This document shows positions 1 to 8,747 of a stretch of DNA of 64,000 nt, piece after piece. The DNA is from JAGVSZ01 sp019137045. Its GTDB lineage: Bacteria; Pseudomonadota; Gammaproteobacteria; Burkholderiales; SG8-39. Both the position numbers and the translations under genes were made by a program. The notes below the pieces were generated by a model, which did no database searches, was not told the DNA's origin, and worked only from the letters and a program-made list of their open reading frames with translations. The stretch's first letter is position 1. Every line of letters starts with the position of its first letter. The DNA lies in NCBI GenBank assembly GCA_046347635.1, contig JAXMFT010000005.1, positions 264,384-328,383 on the forward strand. Reading direction: 5' to 3'.

Positions 1-177
1 GTAGTCGAACCCGCCCTGGACGGCCGGGTCTCCGGCGGTCTGCGTGACGCCGCGGAAGATGTACTCGCTGAACAGGCCCACGTTCGCGGTGAGCGTGTGC
101 GGCGAATCTTGCGCGAGCACGGGCGTGCCGGGCGCGGTGAGAGCGGCCGTTGCGGCCGCGAGCAGACGTTTTTTCAT
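1..177 (-). CDS. TorF family putative porin (5' part only)
   Basis: Only the first 59 codons lie in the window; the gene runs off the left edge. It starts at ATG 177-175 after a GGGGAG ribosome site. The protein opens with a signal peptide (MKKRLL, then an Ala/Thr-rich stretch ending LAQ) and continues with a beta-strand-like segment containing SEYIFRG, which is typical of the TorF/Gcw_chp putative outer-membrane porins. In betaproteobacteria this family often sits beside glnK-amtB, so nitrogen-uptake genes may lie beyond the edge (inference). A sigma-54-like promoter at 221-237 fits nitrogen control. The family call rests on a short fragment. Confidence 0.75.
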   Translation of the reverse strand, partial: MKKRLLAAATAALTAPGTPVLAQDSPHTLTANVGLFSEYIFRGVTQTAGDPAVQGGFDY

Positions 178-220
178 CCAGGGCTCCCCAAGACAGGATT
201 GATAGAACGTCGAACGCTTC

Positions 221-237
221 AGCACGTCCCATGCCAG
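221..237 (-). promoter_or_regulatory. Putative sigma-54 promoter of the porin gene
   Basis: Read on the minus strand the site is CTGGCATGGGACGTGCT. It has GG (235-234) and GC (223-222) separated by exactly 10 bases, the invariant -24/-12 spacing of sigma-54 promoters. Transcription would start near 210, giving a leader of about 30 bases before the porin ATG. No complete NtrC site was found upstream; there is only a GCACCA half-site at 332-337. Confidence 0.5.
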
Positions 238-426
238 GGCAGTTTTTCTCCCGGAAACAGATGCTTGCGTTACGCGCGGCGAAGAACGGGGGCGACGGGG
301 CACCGTGACGGGGCGCGACCGATCCCGCCGCGCACCAGTTCGATGCTTCGAAGGACGTCGCCCGGACGTCCCGCAGGCGGCGCAGGCGCGGTGCTAGACT
401 GGCCCGGCCGAACCGAAGGACGCACC

Positions 427-678
427 ATGCAGCCGAACCGATTCTTCGACGAGCTCAGCGCAAAGGTGAGCGCGCTCGCCGCCGGCAGTCCGGCCCGGGA
501 CATCGAGCGGAACGTGCGCGCGCTCGTCTCCGCGGGCCTCGCCCGACTCGACGTGGTGACGCGCGAGGAGTACGACGTGCAGGCGAAGCTGCTCGCGCGG
601 ACGCTGGAGAAGCTCGCCGCCCTGGAAGCGCGGGTCGCCGCGCTCGAGCGTCCGGACGCGCCCCAGGCGGCGCGCTGA
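427..678 (+). CDS. ubiK: UbiK / YqiC accessory factor (BMFP domain)
   Basis: This 83-residue protein matches the UbiK/BMFP family in length and layout: an N-terminal helical part (FFDELSAKV), then a C-terminal coiled coil rich in Leu, Glu and Arg beginning at VVTREEYDVQ. UbiK binds UbiJ and helps late ubiquinone biosynthesis at the membrane in aerobic bacteria. ATG 427 is chosen because the conserved part begins there; the longer upstream reading is Arg/Gly-rich and unlike protein. A -10-like TAGACT lies at 395-400. The gene is followed 63 bases later by comM, a common pairing in betaproteobacteria. Confidence 0.88.
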   Translation: MQPNRFFDELSAKVSALAAGSPARDIERNVRALVSAGLARLDVVTREEYDVQAKLLARTLEKLAALEARVAALERPDAPQAAR

Positions 679-741
679 TCCGGTCGGCGGCGGCCGGGGC
701 TCGGGCGTTCAACTCTCCGGGCTCAACGACCTGCCGCCGCA

Positions 742-2241
742 ATGCCGCTCGCGGTCCTCCATTCCCGCGCCCTGGCCGGCCTGCAGGCGCCGCCGGTCAC
801 CGTCGAGGTCCATCTCGCGAACGGCCTGCCGAGCTTCGCGATCGTCGGCCTGCCCGACACCGAGGTGAAAGAGGCGCGGGACCGCGTGCGCGCGGCGCTC
901 GTGAACTGCCGCTTCGAGTTTCCGGCCCGCCGCATCACCGTCAATCTCGCCCCCGCCGAGCTGCCGAAGGAGAGCGGCCGCTTCGACCTGCCGATCGCGC
1001 TCGGCATCCTCGCGGCCTCGGGTCAGATTCCGGCCACGCGCTTCGACGGATTCGAGTTCGCCGGCGAGCTGTCGCTGTCGGGCGAGCTGCGCGCGGTGCG
1101 CGGCGCGCTCGCGATGACGCTGCACGCGGCGCGGTCCGGCCGCGCGTTCGTGCTCCCGACCGCGAGCGCACGCGAAGCAGCGCTCGTCCGCGACGCACTG
1201 ATCTATCCGGCGGCGACGCTGCTCGAGGTCTGTGAGCACCTGACCGACAGGAAGCGACTCGAGCAGTTCCGGGAACATCCGGGAGAGGAAGCGCTCACAT
1301 ATCCGGACCTCTCCGACGTCCGCGGCCAGGCGCAGGCCAAGCGCGCGCTCGAAGTGGCGGCCGCTGGCGGCCACTCGGTGCTCATGAGCGGGCCGCCCGG
1401 CACCGGGAAGTCGATGCTCGCGGCCCGGTTGCCGGGGTTGCTGCCGCCGATGACCGACCAGGAGGCGCTCGACGCGGCGGCGGTCCAGTCGCTCGCGTCC
1501 GGCGGCTTTCGCGTCGAGCGCTGGCGCCAGCGCCCGTTCCGCGCCCCGCACCACACGGCCTCGGCGGTCGCGCTCGTCGGCGGCGGCAGCGACCCGCGGC
1601 CCGGCGAGATTTCGCTCGCGCACCGTGGCGTGCTCTTCCTCGACGAGCTGCCCGAATTCGATCGCCGGGTGCTCGAGGTGCTGCGCGAGCCGCTCGAGTC
1701 GGGCCGCGTGTCGATCTCGCGCGCCGCGCGGCAGGCCGAGTTCCCCGCGCGCTTCCAGCTGGTCGCGGCGATGAACCCCTGCCCCTGCGGCTATCTCGGT
1801 CACCTCAACGGCAAGTGCCGCTGCACGCCGGACCAGGTGGCGCGCTACCGCGGCAAGCTGTCCGGGCCGCTGCTCGACCGCATCGACATCCACGTCGAGG
1901 TGCCCGCGGTGCCCGAGGCGGAGCTGACTGGACCTGCGGCCGGCGAGACGAGCGCGGCGGTGCGCGAGCGCGTCGCGCGCGCCCGCGCACTGCAGCTCTC
2001 GCGCCAGGGCAAGGCCAACGCGGAGCTCTCCACGCGCGACACCGAGAAGCACTGCCGCGCCGACCCCGCCGCCGAGGGCCTGCTCAAGACCGCCATCGCG
2101 CGGCTCAATCTCTCGGCGCGCGCCTACCACCGCGTGCTGCGCCTCGCGCGTTCGATCGCGGATCTCGCCGGGGCCGATTTCATCGGGGCCGTGCACGTCG
2201 CCGAGGCGGTGCAGTACCGGCGCGTGGATCGGTCGCTCTGA
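742..2241 (+). CDS. comM: YifB/ComM family Mg-chelatase-like AAA+ ATPase
   Basis: The 499-residue protein has the full ComM layout: an N-terminal Lon-protease-like domain (about 1-170), an AAA+ core with Walker A GPPGTGKS near residue 217 and Walker B FLDELPEF near 298, and a C-terminal Mg_chelatase_C helical domain ending in AEAVQYR. A Cys cluster (NPCPCGYLG, CRC) typical of the family is present. ComM is a hexameric helicase that promotes branch migration during natural transformation. Its stop codon directly abuts the apaH start, so the two are probably co-transcribed. Confidence 0.93.
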   Translation: MPLAVLHSRALAGLQAPPVTVEVHLANGLPSFAIVGLPDTEVKEARDRVRAALVNCRFEFPARRITVNLAPAELPKESGRFDLPIALGILAASGQIPATRFDGFEFAGELSLSGELRAVRGALAMTLHAARSGRAFVLPTASAREAALVRDALIYPAATLLEVCEHLTDRKRLEQFREHPGEEALTYPDLSDVRGQAQAKRALEVAAAGGHSVLMSGPPGTGKSMLAARLPGLLPPMTDQEALDAAAVQSLASGGFRVERWRQRPFRAPHHTASAVALVGGGSDPRPGEISLAHRGVLFLDELPEFDRRVLEVLREPLESGRVSISRAARQAEFPARFQLVAAMNPCPCGYLGHLNGKCRCTPDQVARYRGKLSGPLLDRIDIHVEVPAVPEAELTGPAAGETSAAVRERVARARALQLSRQGKANAELSTRDTEKHCRADPAAEGLLKTAIARLNLSARAYHRVLRLARSIADLAGADFIGAVHVAEAVQYRRVDRSL

Positions 2242-3069
2242 ATGGCGACCTACGCGATCGGCGACGTGCAGGGGTGCCACGACGCGCTGCAGGCGCTCCT
2301 GGGAGAGATCGGCTTCTCGCCCGCGCGCGACGTCCTGTGGTTCGTCGGCGACCTGGTGAACCGTGGCACGCAGTCGGCCGCGGTGCTGCGATTCGTCCGT
2401 GCGCTCGGCGAGCGGGCGGTCGTGGTGCACGGCAACCACGACCTGCATGCGCTCGCGCTGCTCGCGGGCAAGGCGCGGCGCAGGGCGGACGACACGCTCG
2501 AGGATCTGGCCGCTGCGCCCGACCGCGACGCGCTCCTCCACTGGCTCAGGCACCGCCCGTTGCTGCACGTGGAGGGCGAGTACGCGCTGGTCCACGCCGG
2601 TCTGCTGCCCGCTTGGACCATCGAGCAGGCGGCCGCGCTTGCGGCGGAGGTGGAAGCCGCGCTCCGCGGTCCGGATCACCTGGCGCTCTATCCGGCGCTG
2701 TACGGCTCCCGGCCCGCGGCCTGGCGCGACGCGCTCGCGGGCGACGAGCGGTTGCGCGTCATCGTGAACGCGATGACCCGCATGCGGTTCTGCACGCCGG
2801 ACGGTGCCATGGACTTCAGCGTGAAAGGCGAGATCGAGAAGGCCCTGCCCGGCTACCTGCCGTGGTTCGAGGTCCCGGGGCGAAAGACCCGCGGCGTGCC
2901 GATCGTGTGCGGGCACTGGTCCGCGCTCGGCCTGCGCCTCACTCCGGACCTGCTGGCGCTCGACACGGGGTGCGTGTGGGGCGGGCGGCTGACGGCGGTG
3001 CGGCTCGAGGATCGGCGGGTGTTCCAGACCGCGTGCGCGCCGGCGGCAGGCCCAGGTCGTGTGCGATGA
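2242..3069 (+). CDS. apaH: Symmetrical bis(5'-nucleosyl)-tetraphosphatase ApaH
   Basis: ApaH cleaves Ap4A to two ADP, limiting this alarmone and, in E. coli, removing Np4 caps from RNA. The 275-residue protein has the metallophosphatase motifs GDVQGC at residue 7, GDLVNRG near 37 and GNHD near 66, and the C-terminal LDTGCVWGG box that marks ApaH. ATG 2242 follows the comM stop without a gap. The 3' end overlaps the convergent acyltransferase gene by 131 bases, which is unusually long. Length is normal for the family, so the ApaH end is probably right. Confidence 0.95.
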   Translation: MATYAIGDVQGCHDALQALLGEIGFSPARDVLWFVGDLVNRGTQSAAVLRFVRALGERAVVVHGNHDLHALALLAGKARRRADDTLEDLAAAPDRDALLHWLRHRPLLHVEGEYALVHAGLLPAWTIEQAAALAAEVEAALRGPDHLALYPALYGSRPAAWRDALAGDERLRVIVNAMTRMRFCTPDGAMDFSVKGEIEKALPGYLPWFEVPGRKTRGVPIVCGHWSALGLRLTPDLLALDTGCVWGGRLTAVRLEDRRVFQTACAPAAGPGRVR

Positions 3070-3817
3070 TGCCGTGCAGCCGCTGCGCGAGTGTGCGGCG
3101 ATGCGCACCCTCCGTGTTGACGCACGGCCCGAAGCGGAGCTCCACCGTCATGCCGGGCGTCGCGGCGATGCGCCACACCGACCGCGCGAGCGACACGTCG
3201 CCGACGTAGTTCGGCGCGTCGGTGTGCGCGCCGTCGCCGTCGAGGAAGCGCAGGGTGACCGGCAGCACCCCGGCGCGCGCGTCGATCGCCGGCTGCAGCA
3301 GCGCGGCGTGGAAGTGCGCGACCGTCCGGCCGTCGGTCGTGGTGCCCTCCGGGCAGACCGCGACCAGCCGTCCGGTCGCGAGCGCGGCGGCCACGCGCGC
3401 GTTGGTGCGGTGGACGTGGCGGCGGCTGCCGCGCTCGATGAAGAGCGTGCCGACCCGGCGCACGAGCCCGCCGACGACCGGCCAGGCGCGGATCTCCGAC
3501 TTCGCGACGAAGAGGCCCGGCGCGACCGCGTAGAGCGCGAAGACGTCGAGCCACGACACGTGGTTCGACACGAGCAGGCAGCGCTCGGGGAGCGTCTGCG
3601 GGGCGTTGTGGGCGCGCACCTCGACCCGTAGAATCGCGAGCAGCGCGCGCGACCAGCGGCGCAGCTCGTCGTCCTGCGCGGCGGGCGGCAGGCGCGCGTA
3701 GCGCGTGCGCACGATCCAGAGCCCGCGCGCGAGGTGCGCGGCGAGGCGCAGGACGCGTGCGATGCGGGCCGGAACGGGTGTGCTGCGCGGGCGCATGGTC
3801 GGGTTCGCCGCGCGCAT
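2939..3817 (-). CDS. 1-acyl-sn-glycerol-3-phosphate acyltransferase (PlsC-like)
   Basis: This protein of about 292 residues has the acyltransferase motif NHVSWLD near residue 85, an FVAKSEI block, and the substrate motif CPEGTT near 157. Such enzymes acylate lysophosphatidic acid or related lyso-lipids at the inner membrane; an amphipathic N-terminal segment (residues 15-45) could dock it. ATG 3817 is used; ATG 3796 is also possible. The last ~40 residues are Pro/Arg-rich and run antisense into apaH. This tail could be genuine, or it could result from an indel near the 3' end. It diverges from the HIT gene, leaving only 18 bases between starts. Confidence 0.82.
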   Translation of the reverse strand: MRAANPTMRPRSTPVPARIARVLRLAAHLARGLWIVRTRYARLPPAAQDDELRRWSRALLAILRVEVRAHNAPQTLPERCLLVSNHVSWLDVFALYAVAPGLFVAKSEIRAWPVVGGLVRRVGTLFIERGSRRHVHRTNARVAAALATGRLVAVCPEGTTTDGRTVAHFHAALLQPAIDARAGVLPVTLRFLDGDGAHTDAPNYVGDVSLARSVWRIAATPGMTVELRFGPCVNTEGAHRRTLAQRLHGIIAHDLGLPPARTRSGTPADPRAAPPSAARPTRTPCRAPAGPE

Positions 3818-3835
3818 TCTAGACGGGAGCGACCG

Positions 3836-4246
3836 ATGGACAACTGCGTGTTCTGCAAGATCGTGGCGAGGCAGATCCCGGCGAACGTCGTCTTCGAGGA
3901 CGAGCACACGATCGCCTTCATGGACATCGGCTCGGTCAACCCCGGGCACATGCTGGTCGCCTGCAAGGCGCACGTGGAGAACGTCTTCGGGCTCGACGAC
4001 ACGCTCGCCGCAGCCGTCATGCGCACGACCGCCCGCGTCGCCCGCGCGCTGCGCGCGGCGCTCGCCCCCGAAGGCGTCAACCTGTTCCAGGCGAACGGGG
4101 CGGCGGCGGAGCAGACCGTGTTCCACTTCCACGTCCACGTCCTGCCGCGCCGCGCGGGCGACGGGATGAAGCTCGTGTGGCCGGTGAAGAACCCGCCGCG
4201 CGAGGAGCTCGCGCGCAACGCGGAGCTGCTGCGCGCCGCGCTGTAG
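3836..4246 (+). CDS. HIT family nucleotide-binding hydrolase
   Basis: A 136-residue HIT-domain protein. It opens with CVFCKIVARQIP, as in bacterial HinT-like and Ap4A-hydrolase-like proteins. It carries the catalytic histidine triad HFHVHV at residues 97-102, with FQANG before it. Members hydrolyse nucleotide phosphoramidates or dinucleoside polyphosphates, which would overlap with the neighbouring apaH. ATG 3836 has GGGAG eight bases upstream and gives the usual family length; the longer upstream reading is Arg-rich and unlikely. Confidence 0.93.
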   Translation: MDNCVFCKIVARQIPANVVFEDEHTIAFMDIGSVNPGHMLVACKAHVENVFGLDDTLAAAVMRTTARVARALRAALAPEGVNLFQANGAAAEQTVFHFHVHVLPRRAGDGMKLVWPVKNPPREELARNAELLRAAL

Positions 4247-4258
4247 GCGCGCGCCCGC

Positions 4259-5194
4259 TCAGAGCACCGCGGCGCCGAAGCTCCGGCGGTAGAGCGCGTC
4301 GATGTCGGCGCGCGTCGGGCGGTGGTTCTGGCCGCCGCGCGCGGCCACCTTGAGCGCGCCCATGACCGAGGCGATCCGGCCGACCACGGGCCAGTCGTGT
4401 CCCGCGGCGATGCCGTAGAGCAGCCCCGCGCGGTAGGCGTCGCCGCAGCCGGTCGGGTCCACCACCTGCTCCGCGCGCACGCTGGGGATGTCGTGCTGCG
4501 CGCCGCGCGCGTAGATCGTGGAGCCGCTCGCCCCTTTCGTGACGATCAGCGCGTCGACCATGCGCGCGAGCGCCGCCAGCGGGCGCCCGGTCTTCTCCTC
4601 CAGCATGCGGCCCTCGTAGTCGTTCACCGCGAGGTAGCTCGCCGCGTCGATCATCCCGAGCAGCTCCGGGCCGTCGAACATCGGCAGGCCCTGGCCGGGG
4701 TCGAACACGAACGGGATGCGCGCGGCGGCGAGCTCCTGCGCGTGCCGCATCATCCCGTCGCGGCCGTCGGGCGCCACGATCGCGAGCCCTGCGCCGAGGT
4801 GCGCCCCGATCCGGTTCTCGTGCGCGTGGTTCATCGCGCCCGGGTGGAAGGCGGTGATCTGGTTGTCGTCCAGGTCGGTGGTGATGAACGCCTGGGCGGT
4901 GAGCGTGCCGGGCACGGTGCGCACCTGGTCGCGCGCGAGCCCGAGCGCGTCGAGGCGCGCGAGATAGGGCCCGGCGTCCTCCCCGACGGTGGCCATCAGG
5001 AGCGGGTCGCCGCCGAGCAGCTTGAGGTTGTAGCCGATGTTGCCGGCGCAGCCGCCGAACTCGCGCCGCAGCTCCGGCACGAGGAACGCGACGTTGAGGA
5101 TGTGGATCTGCTCGGGGAGGATGTGCTCCCTGAACCGCCCGCGGAACACCATGATGTTGTCGTAGGCGATCGAGCCGCAGATGAGGATCTTCAT
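4259..5194 (-). CDS. PfkB family carbohydrate/nucleoside kinase
   Basis: The 311-residue protein has the PfkB/ribokinase fold signatures: an N-terminal ICGSIAYDN strand, GGCAGNIGYNLKLLGG near residue 47, and the C-terminal catalytic motif DPTGCGDAYRAG with the Asp base. It resembles bacterial adenosine-kinase-like members, but substrate cannot be fixed from sequence. Its start overlaps the stop of the DUF3426 gene as ATGA, so it is translationally coupled. It is the last gene of the leftward accB-accC-prmA-DUF3426 block, a conserved betaproteobacterial order. Confidence 0.9.
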   Translation of the reverse strand: MKILICGSIAYDNIMVFRGRFREHILPEQIHILNVAFLVPELRREFGGCAGNIGYNLKLLGGDPLLMATVGEDAGPYLARLDALGLARDQVRTVPGTLTAQAFITTDLDDNQITAFHPGAMNHAHENRIGAHLGAGLAIVAPDGRDGMMRHAQELAAARIPFVFDPGQGLPMFDGPELLGMIDAASYLAVNDYEGRMLEEKTGRPLAALARMVDALIVTKGASGSTIYARGAQHDIPSVRAEQVVDPTGCGDAYRAGLLYGIAAGHDWPVVGRIASVMGALKVAARGGQNHRPTRADIDALYRRSFGAAVL

Positions 5195-6033
5195 CGGGAT
5201 TGGTGCGGATAGAAGAGAAAGATGCGGTAGCCCCGGGCGTTCAGGCCCGCGGCGTCGATGTGCAGGCGCACCGGCTGCTCCGCGCCGGCGGGGAACGCCG
5301 CGCCGGCGCGGCGCGCCGCGTCGGCGCCGGCGTACTCGCGCGGGTCGAGCACGCGCCGCGCGACCGGCTGGTCCGCGGCGTCGGTGAGCGTCAGCTCGAG
5401 GTGCGGGTAGGCCTGGGCGAACGCTGCCCGGTTGCGCAGCGCGGCGGTGAGCGTCAGCACGCCCGGGGCGGTGCGCTCCGCGGCGAGCTCCGAGGCCTCG
5501 ATGCTGAGGAGGTCCACGCGGCGCGGGGGCGGGATCGTGCAGCCGAGGCGCTTGCACCCGGCCTCGAGCCAGGGCAGGGATCCGGGGAGCGCGCGCGCGA
5601 GCTCGCCGCGATACGCATGGGCGAGCTGGCCCGCCAGCGCGAGCGCCGCGACCAGCGCGCCCGCCCCCCAGGCCGCGGCGGCCAGACGGGAGCGCCGCCG
5701 CGCGCGCGGGCCGAACTCGAACTCGGAGTCGTCGTCGGACACCGAGATCTCGGGCTCCGGCGGGGCCGCGGCGGGGACGGGCTGGGTCGCCACCGCCGCG
5801 ACCTGCGCGAGCGTCTCCGCGTGTACGGGCGCGTGCGAGGGCGTGGCGACCGGCGGCGGCGCCGGCGCCGCCACCGGGAGCTCGACGGCGTCGTCTTCCG
5901 TCGCGAGCGCGCTGCGCGCGTCGAAGATCGACGTGCATCGCCCGCAGCGCACCTGCCCGTCGCGGGCCGCGAGATGGTGCGGGTAGATCCGGAACGCGGT
6001 CCCGCAGGCCGGGCAGCGGGTGCTCATCTTCAT
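5191..6033 (-). CDS. Zinc-ribbon and DUF3426 domain membrane protein
   Basis: The 280-residue protein starts with an MJ0042-type zinc ribbon (CPACGTAF then CGRC, four Cys within the first ~40 residues). A long Pro/Ala linker and an acidic stretch (SVSDDDSEFEFG) follow, then one membrane helix near residues 115-140 and a periplasmic DUF3426 domain to the C terminus. Its function is not known. The ATG at 6033 overlaps the prmA stop as ATGA; a second in-frame ATG lies at 6027. The order prmA-DUF3426-kinase is conserved in betaproteobacteria. Confidence 0.88.
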   Translation of the reverse strand: MKMSTRCPACGTAFRIYPHHLAARDGQVRCGRCTSIFDARSALATEDDAVELPVAAPAPPPVATPSHAPVHAETLAQVAAVATQPVPAAAPPEPEISVSDDDSEFEFGPRARRRSRLAAAAWGAGALVAALALAGQLAHAYRGELARALPGSLPWLEAGCKRLGCTIPPPRRVDLLSIEASELAAERTAPGVLTLTAALRNRAAFAQAYPHLELTLTDAADQPVARRVLDPREYAGADAARRAGAAFPAGAEQPVRLHIDAAGLNARGYRIFLFYPHQSR

Positions 6034-6916
6034 CGGCGCACGCCCTCCAGGCAGACCCAGCCCTCTTCCTCCCCGAACGGCGCGAGCGCGCACCACTCGG
6101 CGTACGCCGCGACCACCGCCTCGGCCTGCGGCGCGAGGATGCCGGCGAGCGCGATGCGCCCCCCCGGGCGGCAGTGCGCCGCGAGCGCGGGGGCGAGCAC
6201 GATCAGCGGGTTCGCGAGAATGTTGGCCACCACGAGGTCCGCGTCGGCAGGCAGCGGGAAGTCGGTTTCGACGAAGCGCGCCGGGACGGCGTTGCGGGCG
6301 GCGTTCGCGCGCGCCGCGGCGAGTGCCGCGGGATCCACGTCCACGCCGGTGGCCGCGCGTGCGCCCAGCAGGAGCGCGGCGATGGCCAATATACCGGAAC
6401 CGCACCCGTAGTCGAGCACCGTGGCGCCGGGGCGGACGCGGTCTTCGAGCCAGCGCAGGCAGAGCCGCGTCGTGGGGTGGCTCCCCGTCCCGAACGCGAG
6501 GCCCGGGTCGAGCCGCAGATTGAGCGCGGCGGGGTCGGGCGCGGCGTGCCACGAGGGCACGACCCACAGCCGCGGCGAGATGCGGAGCGGCGCGAACTGG
6601 TCCTGGCTCGCGCGCACCCAGTCGGTGTCGCCGACCTCCTCCACCGCGCAGCGCGGCGGCGCGGGGAGGCCGTCGCGCGCCGCCGCGGCGAGGATCCGCG
6701 TCGGGTCGGCGTCCGCGGCGACCAGCGCCCGCAGGCGCGCGGGCGCCACGCCGCCGCGGCGCCGGCGCCCGGCTCGTCGAAGACCGGCCGCTCGTCGGGC
6801 GACCCGGCGAGCGCGTCCTCCACGGTCGCGGCGGCCGCGCCGTGCGCGAGGAGCGCGTCGCCGAGCGCGTCGGCGACCGCCGCGTCCACCTCGACGATGA
6901 GCGCGCGCCAGGCCAC
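6030..6916 (-). CDS. prmA: Ribosomal protein L11 methyltransferase PrmA (frameshifted here)
   Basis: PrmA trimethylates ribosomal protein L11. The N-terminal part (GTG 6916, beginning MAWRALIVEVD, through VFDEPGAG) is in one frame. The rest, from about ARLRALVAADA and including LDYGCGSGILAI, VVANILANPL and the family ending, is in the next. Together they give about 295 residues, the usual length. The frame change lies near 6735-6750 in a GC-only run; adding one base there restores the frame. A sequencing error is likelier than a real mutation. The gene follows accC closely and overlaps DUF3426 as ATGA. Confidence 0.85.
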
Positions 6917-6927
6917 GCTGCCGCGGC

Positions 6928-8289
6928 CTACTCGCCGCCGCGGCCGGCGGCCTGCGCGAGCTTCTGCTCGAGGTAGTGGATGCTCGTGCCGCCGCGCAGG
7001 AAGCGGGCGTCGGTCAGCAGCTCCTGGTGCAGCGGGATGTTGGTCTTGATGCCCTCCACGACCATCTCGGAGAGCGCGATGCGCATGCGCCGGATCGCCT
7101 GCTCGCGCGTGGCGCCGTAGGCGATCACCTTCCCCACCATCGAGTCGTAGTGCGGCGGCACCAGGTAGCCCTGGTACACGTGCGAGTCGACGCGGATGCC
7201 CGGGCCGCCGGGCGGATGATAGGAGGTGATGCGCCCGGGCGAGGGGGTGAACCGGAACGGGTCCTCGGCGTTGATGCGACACTCGATCGCGTGGCCGCGC
7301 GGCGCGACGTCGCGCTGGCGCAGGGCGAGCTTCTCGCCGGCCGCGATGCGGATCTGCGCCTGGACGATGTCGACGCCGGTGACGAGCTCGGTGACCGGGT
7401 GCTCGACCTGCAGCCGCGTGTTCATCTCGATGAAGTAGAACTCCCCGCCCTCGTAGAGAAACTCGAAGGTGCCGGCGCCGCGGTAGCCGATCTTCCGGCA
7501 CGCGTCCACGCAGCGCTCGCCGACGCGCGCGATCAGCCGCGGGGCGATGTCGACCGCCGGCGCCTCCTCGATGATCTTCTGGTGGCGCCGCTGCATCGAG
7601 CAGTCGCGCTCGCCGAGGTACACCGTGTTGCGGCTCTCGTCCGCGAGCACCTGGATCTCGATGTGGCGCGGGTTCTCCAGGAACTTCTCCATGTACACGG
7701 TGGCGTTTCCGAACGCCGCCTGCGCCTCGGTGCGGGTGAGGCTGACCGCCGACGGGAGCGCCGCCTCGGTGTGCACGACGCGCATGCCGCGCCCGCCGCC
7801 GCCGCCGGCGGCCTTGATGATCACCGGGTACTTGATCGCGCGCGCGATCTTCACCACTTCCGCGGGCTCCTCGGGGAGCGCGCCTTCGGACCCGGGGACG
7901 CACGGCACGCCGGCCTTCAGCATCGCCTGCTTCGCGCTCACCTTGTCGCCCATCAGGCGGATGTTCTCCGGGCGCGGGCCGATGAAGGTGAAGCCGCTGC
8001 GCTCGACCCGCTCGGCGAAGTCGGCGTTCTCGGACAGGAAGCCGTATCCCGGGTGGATCGCCTCGGCGTCGGTCACCTCCGCCGCGCTGATGATCGCCGG
8101 GATGTTCAGGTACGACGCGGCCGAGGGCGCCGGCCCGATGCAGACCGACTCGTCGGCGAGCTTCACGTACTTCGCCTCGCGGTCGGCCTCGGAGTGCACG
8201 ACCACGGTGCGGATGCCCATCTCGCGACAGGCGCGCTGGATGCGCAGGGCGATCTCGCCGCGGTTGGCGATCAGGATCTTCTCGAACAT
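6928..8289 (-). CDS. accC: Biotin carboxylase subunit of acetyl-CoA carboxylase
   Basis: AccC carboxylates the biotin on AccB using ATP and bicarbonate, the first half of malonyl-CoA synthesis for fatty acids. The 453-residue protein starts MFEKILIANRGEIALRI. It has the ATP-grasp glycine loop KAAGGGGGRGM, the catalytic block FIEMNTRLQVEHPVTE, and the C-terminal biotin-carboxylase domain. Length and motifs are standard. The ATG at 8289 follows accB by 20 bases, so accB-accC form an operon continuing into prmA. Confidence 0.97.
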   Translation of the reverse strand: MFEKILIANRGEIALRIQRACREMGIRTVVVHSEADREAKYVKLADESVCIGPAPSAASYLNIPAIISAAEVTDAEAIHPGYGFLSENADFAERVERSGFTFIGPRPENIRLMGDKVSAKQAMLKAGVPCVPGSEGALPEEPAEVVKIARAIKYPVIIKAAGGGGGRGMRVVHTEAALPSAVSLTRTEAQAAFGNATVYMEKFLENPRHIEIQVLADESRNTVYLGERDCSMQRRHQKIIEEAPAVDIAPRLIARVGERCVDACRKIGYRGAGTFEFLYEGGEFYFIEMNTRLQVEHPVTELVTGVDIVQAQIRIAAGEKLALRQRDVAPRGHAIECRINAEDPFRFTPSPGRITSYHPPGGPGIRVDSHVYQGYLVPPHYDSMVGKVIAYGATREQAIRRMRIALSEMVVEGIKTNIPLHQELLTDARFLRGGTSIHYLEQKLAQAAGRGGE

Positions 8290-8309
8290 GCCGGCGGTCG
8301 GGAGGCGCG

Positions 8310-8747
8310 CTAGTCGATCACCAGGAGCGGCTCGCCGTACTCCACCGGCTGGCCGTTCTCCGCCAGGATCGCCTTGACGACGCCGTCCTTGTCCGCCTCG
8401 ATCTCGTTCAGCAGCTTCATCGCCTCGATGATGCAGACCGTCTGCCCCGCCTTCACGCTGTCGCCGACCTCGACGAAAGGCTTCGCCCCGGGCGAGGGCG
8501 CGCGGTAGAAGGTGCCGACCATCGGCGACTTCAGGACGTGTCCCTCGACCGGGGGCGCGGGCTCGGGTGCGGCCGCTGCGGCGGGCGCCGCGGCCGCGGG
8601 CGCGGCGCCCGGCGCGACGGCAGTCTCGCCGACCACCCTCCCGCCCTTGACGATCTTGACCTTCTCCTCGCCCTCCGTGATCTCGAGCTCCGCGATGCCG
8701 GATTCCTGGACGAGGTCGATCAGCTTCTTGAGCTTGCGCAGATCCAT
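8310..8747 (-). CDS. accB: Biotin carboxyl carrier protein of acetyl-CoA carboxylase
   Basis: The 145-residue carrier has an N-terminal helical part (MDLRKLKKLIDLVQESG), an Ala/Pro hinge (about 45-70) and the C-terminal biotinyl domain with EAMKLLNEI. Lys111 is the biotinylated residue. AMKL replaces the commoner AMKM, as in many betaproteobacteria. A good ribosome site (AGGGGAGG) precedes ATG 8747. In most relatives aroQ lies just upstream of accB; here a 156-base gap and then a thioredoxin-like gene are found instead. Confidence 0.97.
   Translation of the reverse strand: MDLRKLKKLIDLVQESGIAELEITEGEEKVKIVKGGRVVGETAVAPGAAPAAAAPAAAAAPEPAPPVEGHVLKSPMVGTFYRAPSPGAKPFVEVGDSVKAGQTVCIIEAMKLLNEIEADKDGVVKAILAENGQPVEYGEPLLVID

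Noticed and set aside
709..3108. Long minus-strand open frame of 799 codons
   Set aside because: Antisense to comM and apaH; Arg/Pro/His-rich and without domains. High GC makes such shadow frames common (others at 23182-25815 and 26143-30594).
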